From the NCBI RefSeq assembly GCF_004028235.1, contig NZ_CP035037.1, forward strand, positions 2,604,001-2,668,000: 64,000 bases of DNA, given 5' to 3'. Made by a program: the position numbers and the translations under genes. The stretch comes from Leucobacter muris (GTDB lineage: Bacteria; Actinomycetota; Actinomycetes; Actinomycetales; Microbacteriaceae). Below are positions 24,629 to 33,093 of this stretch, piece after piece; the stretch's first letter is position 1; each line of letters begins with the position of its first letter. The notes beneath the pieces are model-generated. The model had not been told where the DNA came from and searched no databases. It worked only from the letters and a program-made list of their open reading frames with translations.

Positions 24629-27600
24629 TCACTCCTCTTCGGGAACCGCGGGGGCGGGGGCGATCAGGAATCGCCCCCAGCCCTCGGGCGAGGGTCCGCC
24701 GGCAACCGGGGGTACGGCTGGGGAAGATGCGGCGGGATCCTCTGTCTCCTCGGGTGATTGGGGGACCCGAGGGGTCGGGGTGGTCGGGGTTTCGGCCTGG
24801 GGCGCGACGGGGGCGGGTTCGCCGCCCTGCGTCGCGTCGGGCGCGACCTCGGCGGGCGCCTCGACCGGGGCCTCGGCCGGGACCTCGAGCGGCGCGGGCG
24901 GCGCGACGGCCGCCCGCAGCGGGGTCGGGCTCACGGTGCCGATGGCCTGCAGCTCGAAACTGTGACTCGGCGTCGTGCGGTAGCCCGAGTGCACGGACAC
25001 GGCGATCACGTTGGTGCCGGTGACCAGCAGCTCGCCCGGAACGGTGATCGTCACCGGGTTCGCCAGCGCGGTCGCCGCGTTCGGCGAGCTCGTCGCGTAG
25101 TTGTTCACACCGGCCGGGTTCGCGGTGACGTTCTGCCGCCCCACTTCGGTGCCGTTCACGTAGACCACGATGCCGTCGTCGGCCCGGGTGGTGACCTGCA
25201 TGGACTCCACCCTGGTCGCGTCGGCCACCTCGAAGGCCTTGCGGTAGAAGGAGGCGTAGGGCATCGGAGCCGGCGACGACAGCGGCGTCGCGATGCCGGC
25301 GTGCCCCCAGCCGAACGGGGCGAGTCCCGTCGACCAGCCCGTCGTGTCGGCTCCGGCGCTCACCCAGTCGCCGCTCGGCCCGGCCGCGCTGTACAGGTAC
25401 GCCCACTCGGAGGCGGGCGCCACGTACGAGACCGTCTCGTTGCGCACCGGCTCGGTGCTCAGCGTGCCGATCGCCTGCAGGTCGAAGCTGTGGCTCGGCG
25501 TCGTGCGGTAGCCCGAGTGCATCGACACCGAGACCACGTTGGCGCCCGCGACCAGCAGCTCGCCCGGAACGGTGATCGTCACCGGGTTCGCCAGCGCGGT
25601 CGCGGCGTTCGGCGAGCTCGTCGCGTAGTTGTTCACGCCCGCAGGGTTCGCCGAGACGTTCTGCCGCCCCACTTCGGTGCCGTTCACGTAGACCACGATG
25701 CCGTCGTCGGCGCGCGTGGTGATCTCCATCGACTCGACCCGCGTCGCGTCCTCGACTTCGAAGGCCTTGCGGTAGAAGGAGGCGTAGGGCATCGGAGCCG
25801 GCGCCGACAGCGGCGTCGCGATGCCGGCGTGCCCCCAGCCGAACGGGGCGAGCCCCGTCGACCAGCCCGTCGTGTCGGCCGAGATGCCCGTCCAGCCCGC
25901 GCTCGGGCCCGCCGCGTTGAAGAGGTAGGCCCACTCGTCGCCGGAGTTGATGTAGTTGACGGTGTCCGGCGTCTCGGGGGGCTCCTGCGCCAGCACGGCC
26001 GCGGTCGAGGCCGACTTGTTGCCCGCCGCGTCGACGGCTCGCACGAAGTACTTCGCCCCCGACGCCGACGGCGGCAGCTCGGCGCTCGTGCCGGTGACCG
26101 TCGCGACGACCCGGTCGTCGCGCATCACCTCGTAGCCGGTGACGCCGGTGTTGTCGGCCGCCGCCTGCCAGCTGAGGGAGACCGCGGTGACGTCGCCGGT
26201 CGCGGTGAGCGCCGTGGGTGTCTCGGGCGGCGTGACGTCTCGCTGACCGTGCCGCGTGAAGCCGCTCGTCCACTGCCGCACGTAGCCGGCCCGCGTCGAG
26301 TACGACCAGTCGCCGCCCTGCCAGAGGGTGCCGTTCGAGTCGACCATGAGCGCCCAGGAACCGGCGCCGCGATAGGTGCTGAACGTTCCGTTGAACTGGG
26401 GGATCCGCTCGCCCGTGCTCGCGCTCCACGCGCCCGTGCCCCAGACCGCGTTGGCCGAGGTCCAGCCGGTGCCGATCTCGGGCCACCGGGTCTCGCCCTC
26501 GTACTGCGTCTCGAAGCAGTGGCAGCCGCCGTAGACGACGCCGTTGTACTCGGCGATGGCCTGGAAGTCGCCGCCCGCGTTGCCGATCGTGGTGCTCAGC
26601 AGCGAGAAGTCGTCGCGCGAGTAGCTGAAGAGCGAGTGCTCGGCGCCACCGAGCCACACCCGGTCGCCCACCTCTTTGACCGCCTGCTGGTAGCCGGTGC
26701 GGCCGCCGCTGCGGTTCGAGAAGAGCACGTTCCAGGTGAAGAGGTCGGTGCTCGTGGCCGAGATCGCGGCGGCCTTGTCGGAGTCGCGTCCGCGCGACTT
26801 GTTGAAGTGGCCGGCGAAGTAGGCGCGGTCGCCCCTCGGGGAGGCGTCGACTGCCATCACGGTGCCGTTGAACTCGGGGTTCCAGAGGTCGGGGGTGCCG
26901 TCGGTCACCGAGAGGCGCCCGCCGGCCCGCATATAGCGCTCCTGGGTGGTGGAGCCGCCGGTGCCGTGGGTGAAGGATCCGCCGACGTACAGCCAGCCGT
27001 CCTGCACGTCGAGGGCGCGCACGAGCGGGAAGCCCCCGCTCAGGTGGTTGATGAGCCGCCCGGTGAACTGAGGGTCGAGCTGGCCCGTGGTGCCGTTGAG
27101 CACCGCGAGGCCGTCGCGGGGCTCGCCGTTCACCTCGGTGAAGAAGCCGCCGACGGCGATGCGGTTGCCCGGCAGGGTCGCGAGGGCCCGGATCGCGTTG
27201 TTGAACGTCGGCCTGAACGCGGGATCCCACTCGCCCGTGTCGCGGTTGAACGCGGCGAGGTAGGACTGCTGCTGGGCGCTGCCTCCGGCCGCGGTCTTCT
27301 GCACGGTGGTGAAGTTGCCCCCGACGTAGACCTTGCCGTTGTCCTCGGTGAAGGCGGCCACCTCGTTGTTGCCCTCGATCGAACTGGGACCGTTGCCGAT
27401 CCCGGCGACGCTCCACGGCTGCGGCAGCGCGAAGCTGTCGGCGACCGACGTGGTGGTGACGGCGGGGGTGCCGGTGTCGGGGATCGCCTGGTAGATGTCG
27501 CTGCTCTTGAGCTGGGGCCTGATGAAGACCTGGGTGAAGGGCCGCGCGTAGCCGGTGGAGGTGTCCTTCGACCAGAGGTAGCTCGTGGCGGCCGGGTTGC

Positions 27601-28411
27601 CGCGGATCTGGGACCCGAAGCCGAAGCCCATCTTCCATCCCTCGTTGCTGCCGGTGACGGTGCGCACCCGGTTGTACGAGTTGTCACTGCCGAAGTTGCT
27701 CGTCTCGCCGCCGGTGCGGGTCGTGCTGCCGATCTTGTAGCTGGCGACGCGCTGCTTGTTGTTGAACTGCCAGGTCCAGTCGGCGCGGGGGCTCGCGAAG
27801 GTGAAGGTGAGCTCCTGCCACGAGGTGCCCTGCTGGTTGGTGGCGCGCACGAGGCGGATGCCGTCGGGCAGGTTCTTGATGGGGGTGTTGTTCGCGAGCT
27901 GTCCGATGAGCTCGGACGAGAGCTGCCGGGGGAGGAACGCCTCGGTGCCGGTGACGGCGCTGCGCACCTGCTCCGGGGTGCCGGATCCGGCGTTCGCCAC
28001 ACCCCAGCCGTCCCTGCCGCGACCGACGAGCACCCAGCCGCCGCCGGCCCGCTCCTGGTCGCAGTAGAACTGCTGCGCTCCGCCCATGGCCGGTGTCGCG
28101 AGCCAGTAGACGCCGCTCGGAGCCGAGGGTGTGGTCTGCTTGATCTCCCAGCAGGACGCGGCGGCGGTCGCCTCGCTCAGCCCGTCGATGACGGGCGGAG
28201 TGGGGTCGGCCGCTGCTGCGGCGGTCGGGGCCGCGAGCAGGCTCGCGGCGAGCGCGCCGGCCAGTGCGAGGGCTGCGGTGAGCCTTCCCGTCCTCCAGCC
28301 CGGCCGGGGAACCGCCGGATTCACCGGCGGGGCTCCGCGGCCGTGCGCGGAGTGGCGGAGCAGGCGCTGCCCCGGGGCTGAGCCTGTCAGCGGTGTGCGG
28401 TTGTCGAACAT
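24629..28411 (-). CDS. Giant secreted protein with fibrinogen-like domain, propeller-like region, FN3 and two jelly-roll repeats
   Basis: 1260 residues. Signal peptide to about residue 68 (hydrophobic ALALAGALAASLLAAPTAAAAA). Residues about 85-310 form a fibrinogen-related domain: SCWEIKQ, SGVYWL, FYCDQERAGGGWVLVGRG. Next comes a region of about 400 residues with recurring VGGxFT-type strands (VYVGGNFTTV, IAVGGFFTEV, LYVGGSFTHG, RAYFAGHFNKS), a delta-60/propeller-like fold. Residues about 730-817 are an FN3 domain, then two 170-residue repeats with TRADDGIVVYVNGTEVGRQN (galactose-binding-like jelly rolls), and a Pro/Glu-rich tail of 100 residues. No LPxTG anchor is present. Start follows AGGAAAGAG. 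It lies between the Wzx-side genes and the CDP-alcohol transferase, so it may be a surface or matrix protein tied to the exopolysaccharide. Function unknown. Confidence 0.88.
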   Translation of the reverse strand: MFDNRTPLTGSAPGQRLLRHSAHGRGAPPVNPAVPRPGWRTGRLTAALALAGALAASLLAAPTAAAAADPTPPVIDGLSEATAAASCWEIKQTTPSAPSGVYWLATPAMGGAQQFYCDQERAGGGWVLVGRGRDGWGVANAGSGTPEQVRSAVTGTEAFLPRQLSSELIGQLANNTPIKNLPDGIRLVRATNQQGTSWQELTFTFASPRADWTWQFNNKQRVASYKIGSTTRTGGETSNFGSDNSYNRVRTVTGSNEGWKMGFGFGSQIRGNPAATSYLWSKDTSTGYARPFTQVFIRPQLKSSDIYQAIPDTGTPAVTTTSVADSFALPQPWSVAGIGNGPSSIEGNNEVAAFTEDNGKVYVGGNFTTVQKTAAGGSAQQQSYLAAFNRDTGEWDPAFRPTFNNAIRALATLPGNRIAVGGFFTEVNGEPRDGLAVLNGTTGQLDPQFTGRLINHLSGGFPLVRALDVQDGWLYVGGSFTHGTGGSTTQERYMRAGGRLSVTDGTPDLWNPEFNGTVMAVDASPRGDRAYFAGHFNKSRGRDSDKAAAISATSTDLFTWNVLFSNRSGGRTGYQQAVKEVGDRVWLGGAEHSLFSYSRDDFSLLSTTIGNAGGDFQAIAEYNGVVYGGCHCFETQYEGETRWPEIGTGWTSANAVWGTGAWSASTGERIPQFNGTFSTYRGAGSWALMVDSNGTLWQGGDWSYSTRAGYVRQWTSGFTRHGQRDVTPPETPTALTATGDVTAVSLSWQAAADNTGVTGYEVMRDDRVVATVTGTSAELPPSASGAKYFVRAVDAAGNKSASTAAVLAQEPPETPDTVNYINSGDEWAYLFNAAGPSAGWTGISADTTGWSTGLAPFGWGHAGIATPLSAPAPMPYASFYRKAFEVEDATRVESMEITTRADDGIVVYVNGTEVGRQNVSANPAGVNNYATSSPNAATALANPVTITVPGELLVAGANVVSVSMHSGYRTTPSHSFDLQAIGTLSTEPVRNETVSYVAPASEWAYLYSAAGPSGDWVSAGADTTGWSTGLAPFGWGHAGIATPLSSPAPMPYASFYRKAFEVADATRVESMQVTTRADDGIVVYVNGTEVGRQNVTANPAGVNNYATSSPNAATALANPVTITVPGELLVTGTNVIAVSVHSGYRTTPSHSFELQAIGTVSPTPLRAAVAPPAPLEVPAEAPVEAPAEVAPDATQGGEPAPVAPQAETPTTPTPRVPQSPEETEDPAASSPAVPPVAGGPSPEGWGRFLIAPAPAVPEEE
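24938..25972. repeat. Tandem duplication of a ~528-bp coding segment
   Basis: Two copies, about 24938-25444 and 25466-25972, repeat with a 528-base (176-codon) period inside the giant secreted gene. Nucleotide identity is high over long runs (for example around 25131 and 25659), which points to recent duplication or gene conversion. Confidence 0.85.
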
Positions 28412-28437
28412 CGTCGTGTCTCTTTCCTTGCTGCGGC

Positions 28438-29106
28438 TCAGCAGGCCGGATCGTCGGGGAAGTCGTGGTTCGTCACGCGCCAGACGTCGTCGTCTCCGCG
28501 TGTGAGGGTGAAGCGGTGCAGGGCGCGGTTGGTGCTCGCGGCGTCTGCGCCGATGGGGACTCCGGCCGAGTCGAGCATGCGCACCGCGGTGGCGTCGACG
28601 CAGCTCACGGCGACGGCGCTGCGCTCGTCGGCGGCGGTCTCGACCGAGGTCTTGACGATTTCGGGCGCGCCGGAGATGCTCCAGCCGTTGACCACGAGCT
28701 CCTGCCACTGCGCTTCGAGTTCGGCGGCGTAGGCGCCGGCCGCGAACCCCTCGATCTGCTTGGCGAGGGCTCCGTCGTCCCCGCTGCGGGTCAGAGGTGC
28801 GCTGATGGCTGCCGCGATGAGCTCGCTCGCGGTATCCTCGGTGATTGAACCCGCATCCCCCGAGCCGCCCGCAGTTTCAGGGGAGTTCGGCGTCTCGGAG
28901 GATGCGGGGGCTTCGGTGGGCGAGGCGGTGCCCTCGGTCTCGCGCTCGATCCCGTCGACGGGTGAGGCGGATCCGTCCGGCTGCTCTGCCCCTGCCGTGC
29001 TCAGCCAGATGCCTCCGGCTGCGACGGCGAGTGCGGCCGCAATGGTCGCGGTCAGTGCCCACCGCCTGCGCGGGGGCCCTGCCGGGCCTGCTGGTTCGTG
29101 GTTCAT
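28438..29106 (-). CDS. Uncharacterised membrane-anchored extracytoplasmic protein
   Basis: 222 residues. Basic N-terminus, one membrane segment (about 16-37), an acidic Ser/Pro/Glu-rich linker (to about residue 95), then a compact domain of about 125 residues ending VWRVTNHDFPDDPAC, with Cys residues that could form a disulfide. The overall layout resembles small anchored domains of the SnoaL/Mce-associated kind, but I do not recognise the family. ATG follows AGGGACACC. It lies in the same run as the Wzx gene and the giant secreted protein, 26 bases before the latter, so a shared role outside the cell is likely. Confidence 0.75.
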   Translation of the reverse strand: MNHEPAGPAGPPRRRWALTATIAAALAVAAGGIWLSTAGAEQPDGSASPVDGIERETEGTASPTEAPASSETPNSPETAGGSGDAGSITEDTASELIAAAISAPLTRSGDDGALAKQIEGFAAGAYAAELEAQWQELVVNGWSISGAPEIVKTSVETAADERSAVAVSCVDATAVRMLDSAGVPIGADAASTNRALHRFTLTRGDDDVWRVTNHDFPDDPAC

Positions 29107-29174
29107 GGTGTCCCTGATCTCTGCGTGTGGTGGTGCCGGGCGAGCGGATCGCCGGCGGTGGATTCCGGAGAGGT

Positions 29175-30671
29175 TCACTCCGGAGCTCTGGGGCCCCCCG
29201 GCAGTCTGAGCCGGGCTCGGGCGAGGCGGCCGCAGGCGGCGAAGAGCGCGAGACCGACGCCCGCTGCGACGACGAGGCCGACGAAGCCCGGTCCGAGCAG
29301 CAGCCTGGCGAGCAGGGCGGGGGCGCCGACGCTGCCCAGGCAGACGACGAAGGCGAAGAGCCCCGCGGCGGGGGCGATGCGCAGCCGCAGCACGAACCGG
29401 ATCTCGCACCAGGCGAGCAGCGCGTCGACGACGCACGCGATGGTCCAGGCCCACGCGGCTCCGACGATGCCCCAGGCCGCGACGAACGGCGGGATCAGCG
29501 CCACGTTGATGGCGACGACCACGGCCTTGTTGATGGCGGCGAGGCCGCTGCGTCCTGCGGTGAGCAGGATCGTCTGCACGTTGCCCGCCAGGAAGGCGAC
29601 CAGCGCGCCGAGGCACATCACGGCGAGCGTCGAGGCGCCCGAGACGAAGTCGGGGCCGAGCACCGCGAGGGCGACGGGGGCGAAGACGGCGAGCAGTATG
29701 AAGACGGGGGCGCTGAAGAGCACGAGCCAGCTCGTGGCGGTGCGGTGCAGCTCGCGCACGTCGTGCTCGGCTCCGCGGTGCTGCATGCGGCTGAAGATCG
29801 GGGCGAAGACCACGCGGATCGCCGAGTCGACGATCATGCCGGCGGCGACGAAGCGGCTCGCGGCGCCGTAGACGCCGGCGGCGGCCGGACCGGCGACGGC
29901 GCCCACGACGAGCACGGAGATCCAGAGCAGCATCTGCTCGAGCGCGGCCGAGATCACGCGCGGGCCGGCGAAGCCGAGGGTGCGGGCCGGCAGCGCGGTG
30001 CCGAAGAAGCGCGCGCCCCGCCCGTAGCCGAGGCCGCGCATCTGGCGCGCCACGACCGCGAGTGCGATGGCGAGCGCGGCCGCCGCGGGCAGCGCCCACG
30101 CCAGCACGACGCCGCTCAGCGTGAGGCCGAGCAGCATCGCCGCGAGCACCGCCAGCAGCCGGGCGGCGGGCAGCCCGACGCTGCCGATCAGCACGTACTC
30201 GGCGATGCGTCCCAGCGCTCGGCTCACGGCGAGCGACGTCAGCAGCATCGCCGCGAAGGGCAGGAGGACGGCGCTGATCCGGATCGCGGCGGGCAGCGGG
30301 TCCGAGGGGTTCGCCTCGGCGGCGAGCGCGGCGCCGATCCACACCGCCGCGGCGCAGACCGTGCCCGCGACTCCCGAGACCGCGATGAGGAACCAGGAGG
30401 TGGCGCGCACCTGCTGCGGCTGGTCGTCGGCGAGGCGCGGCAGCAGCCACACCGCGGTCGAGTCCATGCCGAAGCGCGCGAAGCCGAGCGCGATCATGAG
30501 GACCGCGATGGCCTGCAGCACGATCCCGGAGTCGGCGTCGCCGAGGAAGCGGGCGAGCACCACGACCAGCAGGAAGCCGAGCAGGGCGCTCGTCGCCGAG
30601 CCCGCGAAGCTGAGCATGCTGCGGCGGCCCAGGGTCCGCTCCTCGCGCAGGGGGGCCGCGACGGCGGTCAT
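29175..30671 (-). CDS. Polysaccharide flippase, Wzx/MATE-like
   Basis: 498 residues with about fourteen hydrophobic segments. N-terminal RRSMLSFAGSATSALLGFLLV and the central ALEQMLLWISVLVVGAVAGP, AAGVYGAASRF are typical of the polysaccharide-synthesis flippase family. It would turn lipid-linked repeat units to the outer face for the Wzy-like polymerase. The ATG overlaps the WecG-like stop codon (ATGA). The longer upstream frame only reads through the neighbouring gene. Confidence 0.9.
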   Translation of the reverse strand: MTAVAAPLREERTLGRRSMLSFAGSATSALLGFLLVVVLARFLGDADSGIVLQAIAVLMIALGFARFGMDSTAVWLLPRLADDQPQQVRATSWFLIAVSGVAGTVCAAAVWIGAALAAEANPSDPLPAAIRISAVLLPFAAMLLTSLAVSRALGRIAEYVLIGSVGLPAARLLAVLAAMLLGLTLSGVVLAWALPAAAALAIALAVVARQMRGLGYGRGARFFGTALPARTLGFAGPRVISAALEQMLLWISVLVVGAVAGPAAAGVYGAASRFVAAGMIVDSAIRVVFAPIFSRMQHRGAEHDVRELHRTATSWLVLFSAPVFILLAVFAPVALAVLGPDFVSGASTLAVMCLGALVAFLAGNVQTILLTAGRSGLAAINKAVVVAINVALIPPFVAAWGIVGAAWAWTIACVVDALLAWCEIRFVLRLRIAPAAGLFAFVVCLGSVGAPALLARLLLGPGFVGLVVAAGVGLALFAACGRLARARLRLPGGPRAPE

Positions 30672-31432
30672 GCGATGCTCGCAGTCAGGCGCTGCCGCGC
30701 GAGTGCGGCGATGAACTGCACGTTGCCGAGCAGGTAGCGCTTGGCCAGACGCCTCGGTTCGAGGCCCAGCCGCCAGAACCACTCGAGCCCGGCGCGGATC
30801 ATCCACCGAGGCGCGCGGCGGTTCGAGCCGCTCAGCCAGTCGAACAGCCCGCCGCAGGTGAGCACGGCCGGCGGCAGCAGCTCCTCGTGCTCCTGCACCC
30901 AGCGCTCCTGCACCGGGTCGCCCATGCCGACGAAGAGGATGCCCGTGCCGTGGTCGGCGATGTCGGCCGCGATGCGCGGCACGTCGTGCTCGCCGAAGTA
31001 GCCGTGGTGGGTGCGGATCCGCGCGCCCGGGATGCGGGCGCGCAACCGTTCGGCCGCCGCCTCAGCCACCCCTTCGGCCGCGCCGAGGAAGTAGACGGGG
31101 ATGCCGGCGTCGGCGGCGGCCCGCAGCACGGGCTCCGCGACGTCGGTGGTCGCGAGGCGCTCGGGCAGGCGACGGCCGAGCAGACGCGCCCCCCACACGA
31201 TCGACTGCCCGTCGGCGTACGTGGTGTGCCGCTGCAGGAAGCCGCGCAGTTGCGCGTCCTTGCGGGCCAGGTTGCAGACGTGGGCGTTCACGCCCACGGC
31301 GACATCGACGCCCGGCTTGCCGGCCCACTCGATGACGGTCTCGGCGAACGAGCGCTCCGTGAACGAGTCGACCGCCACGCCCGCCACCTCGACCGAGGCG
31401 CTGCCGTGCGGGTGCACGTTGAGGTGCGACAT
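30668..31432 (-). CDS. WecG/TagA/CpsF-family glycosyltransferase
   Basis: 254 residues. GT26 fold: VNAHVCNLARKD, TTYADGQSIVWGARLLG with the conserved Asp, VYFLGAAEGVAEAAAERL, and FVGMGDPVQERWVQEH near the C-terminus (GxGxPxQE motif). Enzymes of this family add the second sugar, typically ManNAc or ManNAcA, to an undecaprenyl-linked first sugar. ATG follows AAGGAG by ten bases, two bases after the WbaP-like stop. This fits a step right after the WbaP-type enzyme. Confidence 0.92.
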   Translation of the reverse strand: MSHLNVHPHGSASVEVAGVAVDSFTERSFAETVIEWAGKPGVDVAVGVNAHVCNLARKDAQLRGFLQRHTTYADGQSIVWGARLLGRRLPERLATTDVAEPVLRAAADAGIPVYFLGAAEGVAEAAAERLRARIPGARIRTHHGYFGEHDVPRIAADIADHGTGILFVGMGDPVQERWVQEHEELLPPAVLTCGGLFDWLSGSNRRAPRWMIRAGLEWFWRLGLEPRRLAKRYLLGNVQFIAALARQRLTASIA

Positions 31433-31434
31433 GA

Positions 31435-32913
31435 TCAGTACGCTCCTTCGCGGTGCACCATGACGCGCGCGGTGCGCCACATGATCTGCAGGTCGTTCAT
31501 CAGCGACCAGTTCTCGACGTAGCTGAGGTCGAGCCGCACGCTCTCGTCCCACGAGAGGTCGCTGCGACCGCTCACCTGCCAGAGGCCCGTGATGCCCGGC
31601 TTCACATAGAGCCGGCGCACGACGGTGCCGTCGTAGGCGGTGACCTCGGCGGGCAGCGGCGGCCGCGGGCCGACCACGCTCATGTCGCCGCGCAGCACGT
31701 TCCAGAACTGGGGCAGCTCATCGAGCGAGAGCTTGCGCAGCACCCGCCCCACGCGGGTGACGCGCGGATCCTGCTTCATCTTGAAGAGCGGGCCGGATCC
31801 CTCGTTCCGCTCCCGCAGCTCCGAGAGGCGCTGCTCGGCGTCGACCGCCATGGTGCGGAACTTGAACATGGTGAACACGCGCCCGTCGCGCCCCACCCGC
31901 TGCTGGGAGAAGAACACGGAGCCGGGCGAGTCGAGCTTGATCAGCAGCGCCAGCACGGGGGTGATGAGCGCGATCGCGGCGAGCGCGAGCGCGGCGACGC
32001 TCACGTCTAGGCCTCGCTTCAGCAGGTGGTGCCCGCCCTCGTAGGAGGGGATCTTGATCTGCAGCATCGGCAGCCCCTCGACCGGGCGGAACGAGATGCG
32101 CGGGCCGACCACGTCGGTGACCCGGTTCGAGAGCACGAGGTTCGCCGCCGTGCCCTCGAGCCGCCAGCTGAGCTCGCGCACGAAGGAGGGCGCGTTCTCC
32201 GGCTGACTGGCGACGATGATCGTGTCGGCCCCCGCCTGCGAGGCGACCGCGGCCACCTGGTCGGCGCTGCCGCGCACCTGGTAGCGCCGGCCGCCCACGA
32301 CGAGCGGGCCCCGGTCGGCGCCGAAGAGCGTGGCCGCGACCACCTGGTAGCCGCTGCCGCGATCCGCCTGCAGCGTGCGGATCACGTACTCGACGTCGGC
32401 CCGCTCCCCCACGACGAGGGTGCGCGAGGCGTAGTGGCCGATGCGGCGCTGCTCGCGCAGCCAGCGCCGCCACTCCCAGCGCGAGACGAGCAGCGCGACG
32501 AGCCCGATCGGCAGCGCGGCGAAGATGAGCACCCGGTCGCCGCTCCAGTCGGCGATGAGCGCGGCGATGGCGACCGCGCCGAAGGCGAGGCCGGTGCCGT
32601 GCGCCACCCGGCGGTACTCGAGCGCGCCCGCTCCGAGGCAGCCGAGGTCGCGGCTGCGCATGCCGGTGAGGGCGAGGATCCAGAGCGTCACGAGCGCGAC
32701 CGCCACGATCGGGGTCGAGCGGCTCGTGCCCACGAGCAGCGACTGCAGCAGCAGCGAGGCCCCCACCGAGGCGAGGATCACCAGCGTGTCGGACGTGCGC
32801 AGGCACCACCGGAAGTTCCGCTCCCAGCGCCGCCTGCGCTCCAGCGTGGGCGTGCGCCGCGGCGACAGCGCCACCGCTCCCGTGAACGTATCCAGCCCGC
32901 TCTCCACCAGCAT
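31435..32913 (-). CDS. Undecaprenyl-phosphate sugar-phosphotransferase, WbaP/CpsE-like
   Basis: 492 residues. Four to five N-terminal membrane helices, a nucleotide-fold middle domain, another helix (about 310-330), then the catalytic bacterial sugar transferase domain: KRGLDVSVAALALA, FFSQQRVGRDGRVFTMFKFR, LDELPQFWNVLRGDMSVVGP and VKPGITGLWQVSGRSDLSW. It starts repeat-unit synthesis by placing a sugar-1-phosphate on undecaprenyl phosphate. ATG follows GGGGAG. The 180-base gap before it, after the LuxR-type gene, contains two TACGCAA direct repeats (32991, 33055) and a possible -10 TAGCCT on the minus strand. Confidence 0.93.
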   Translation of the reverse strand: MLVESGLDTFTGAVALSPRRTPTLERRRRWERNFRWCLRTSDTLVILASVGASLLLQSLLVGTSRSTPIVAVALVTLWILALTGMRSRDLGCLGAGALEYRRVAHGTGLAFGAVAIAALIADWSGDRVLIFAALPIGLVALLVSRWEWRRWLREQRRIGHYASRTLVVGERADVEYVIRTLQADRGSGYQVVAATLFGADRGPLVVGGRRYQVRGSADQVAAVASQAGADTIIVASQPENAPSFVRELSWRLEGTAANLVLSNRVTDVVGPRISFRPVEGLPMLQIKIPSYEGGHHLLKRGLDVSVAALALAAIALITPVLALLIKLDSPGSVFFSQQRVGRDGRVFTMFKFRTMAVDAEQRLSELRERNEGSGPLFKMKQDPRVTRVGRVLRKLSLDELPQFWNVLRGDMSVVGPRPPLPAEVTAYDGTVVRRLYVKPGITGLWQVSGRSDLSWDESVRLDLSYVENWSLMNDLQIMWRTARVMVHREGAY

Positions 32914-33093
32914 GCCGACTCCCCTAGCTTGCACTCCATCGTGAATGTGGAGTCAGGCTAAGAAGATCGGGGGCCGTCGCGGGGGGAAGTTACGCAAGCC
33001 CTACGGAGGGGTTCGGCGCGGTTCCCGGGGCCTCTCGCGGAAACCTCCTCCAGCTACGCAATCCCCCGGCCTGGCCCTGCGACCGGCCCGCGC

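Noticed and set aside
24758..28381. 1207-codon open frame opposite the giant secreted gene
   Set aside because: Shadow of codon bias on the other strand; composition is Arg/Val/Gly/Asp-rich without signal peptide or domains.
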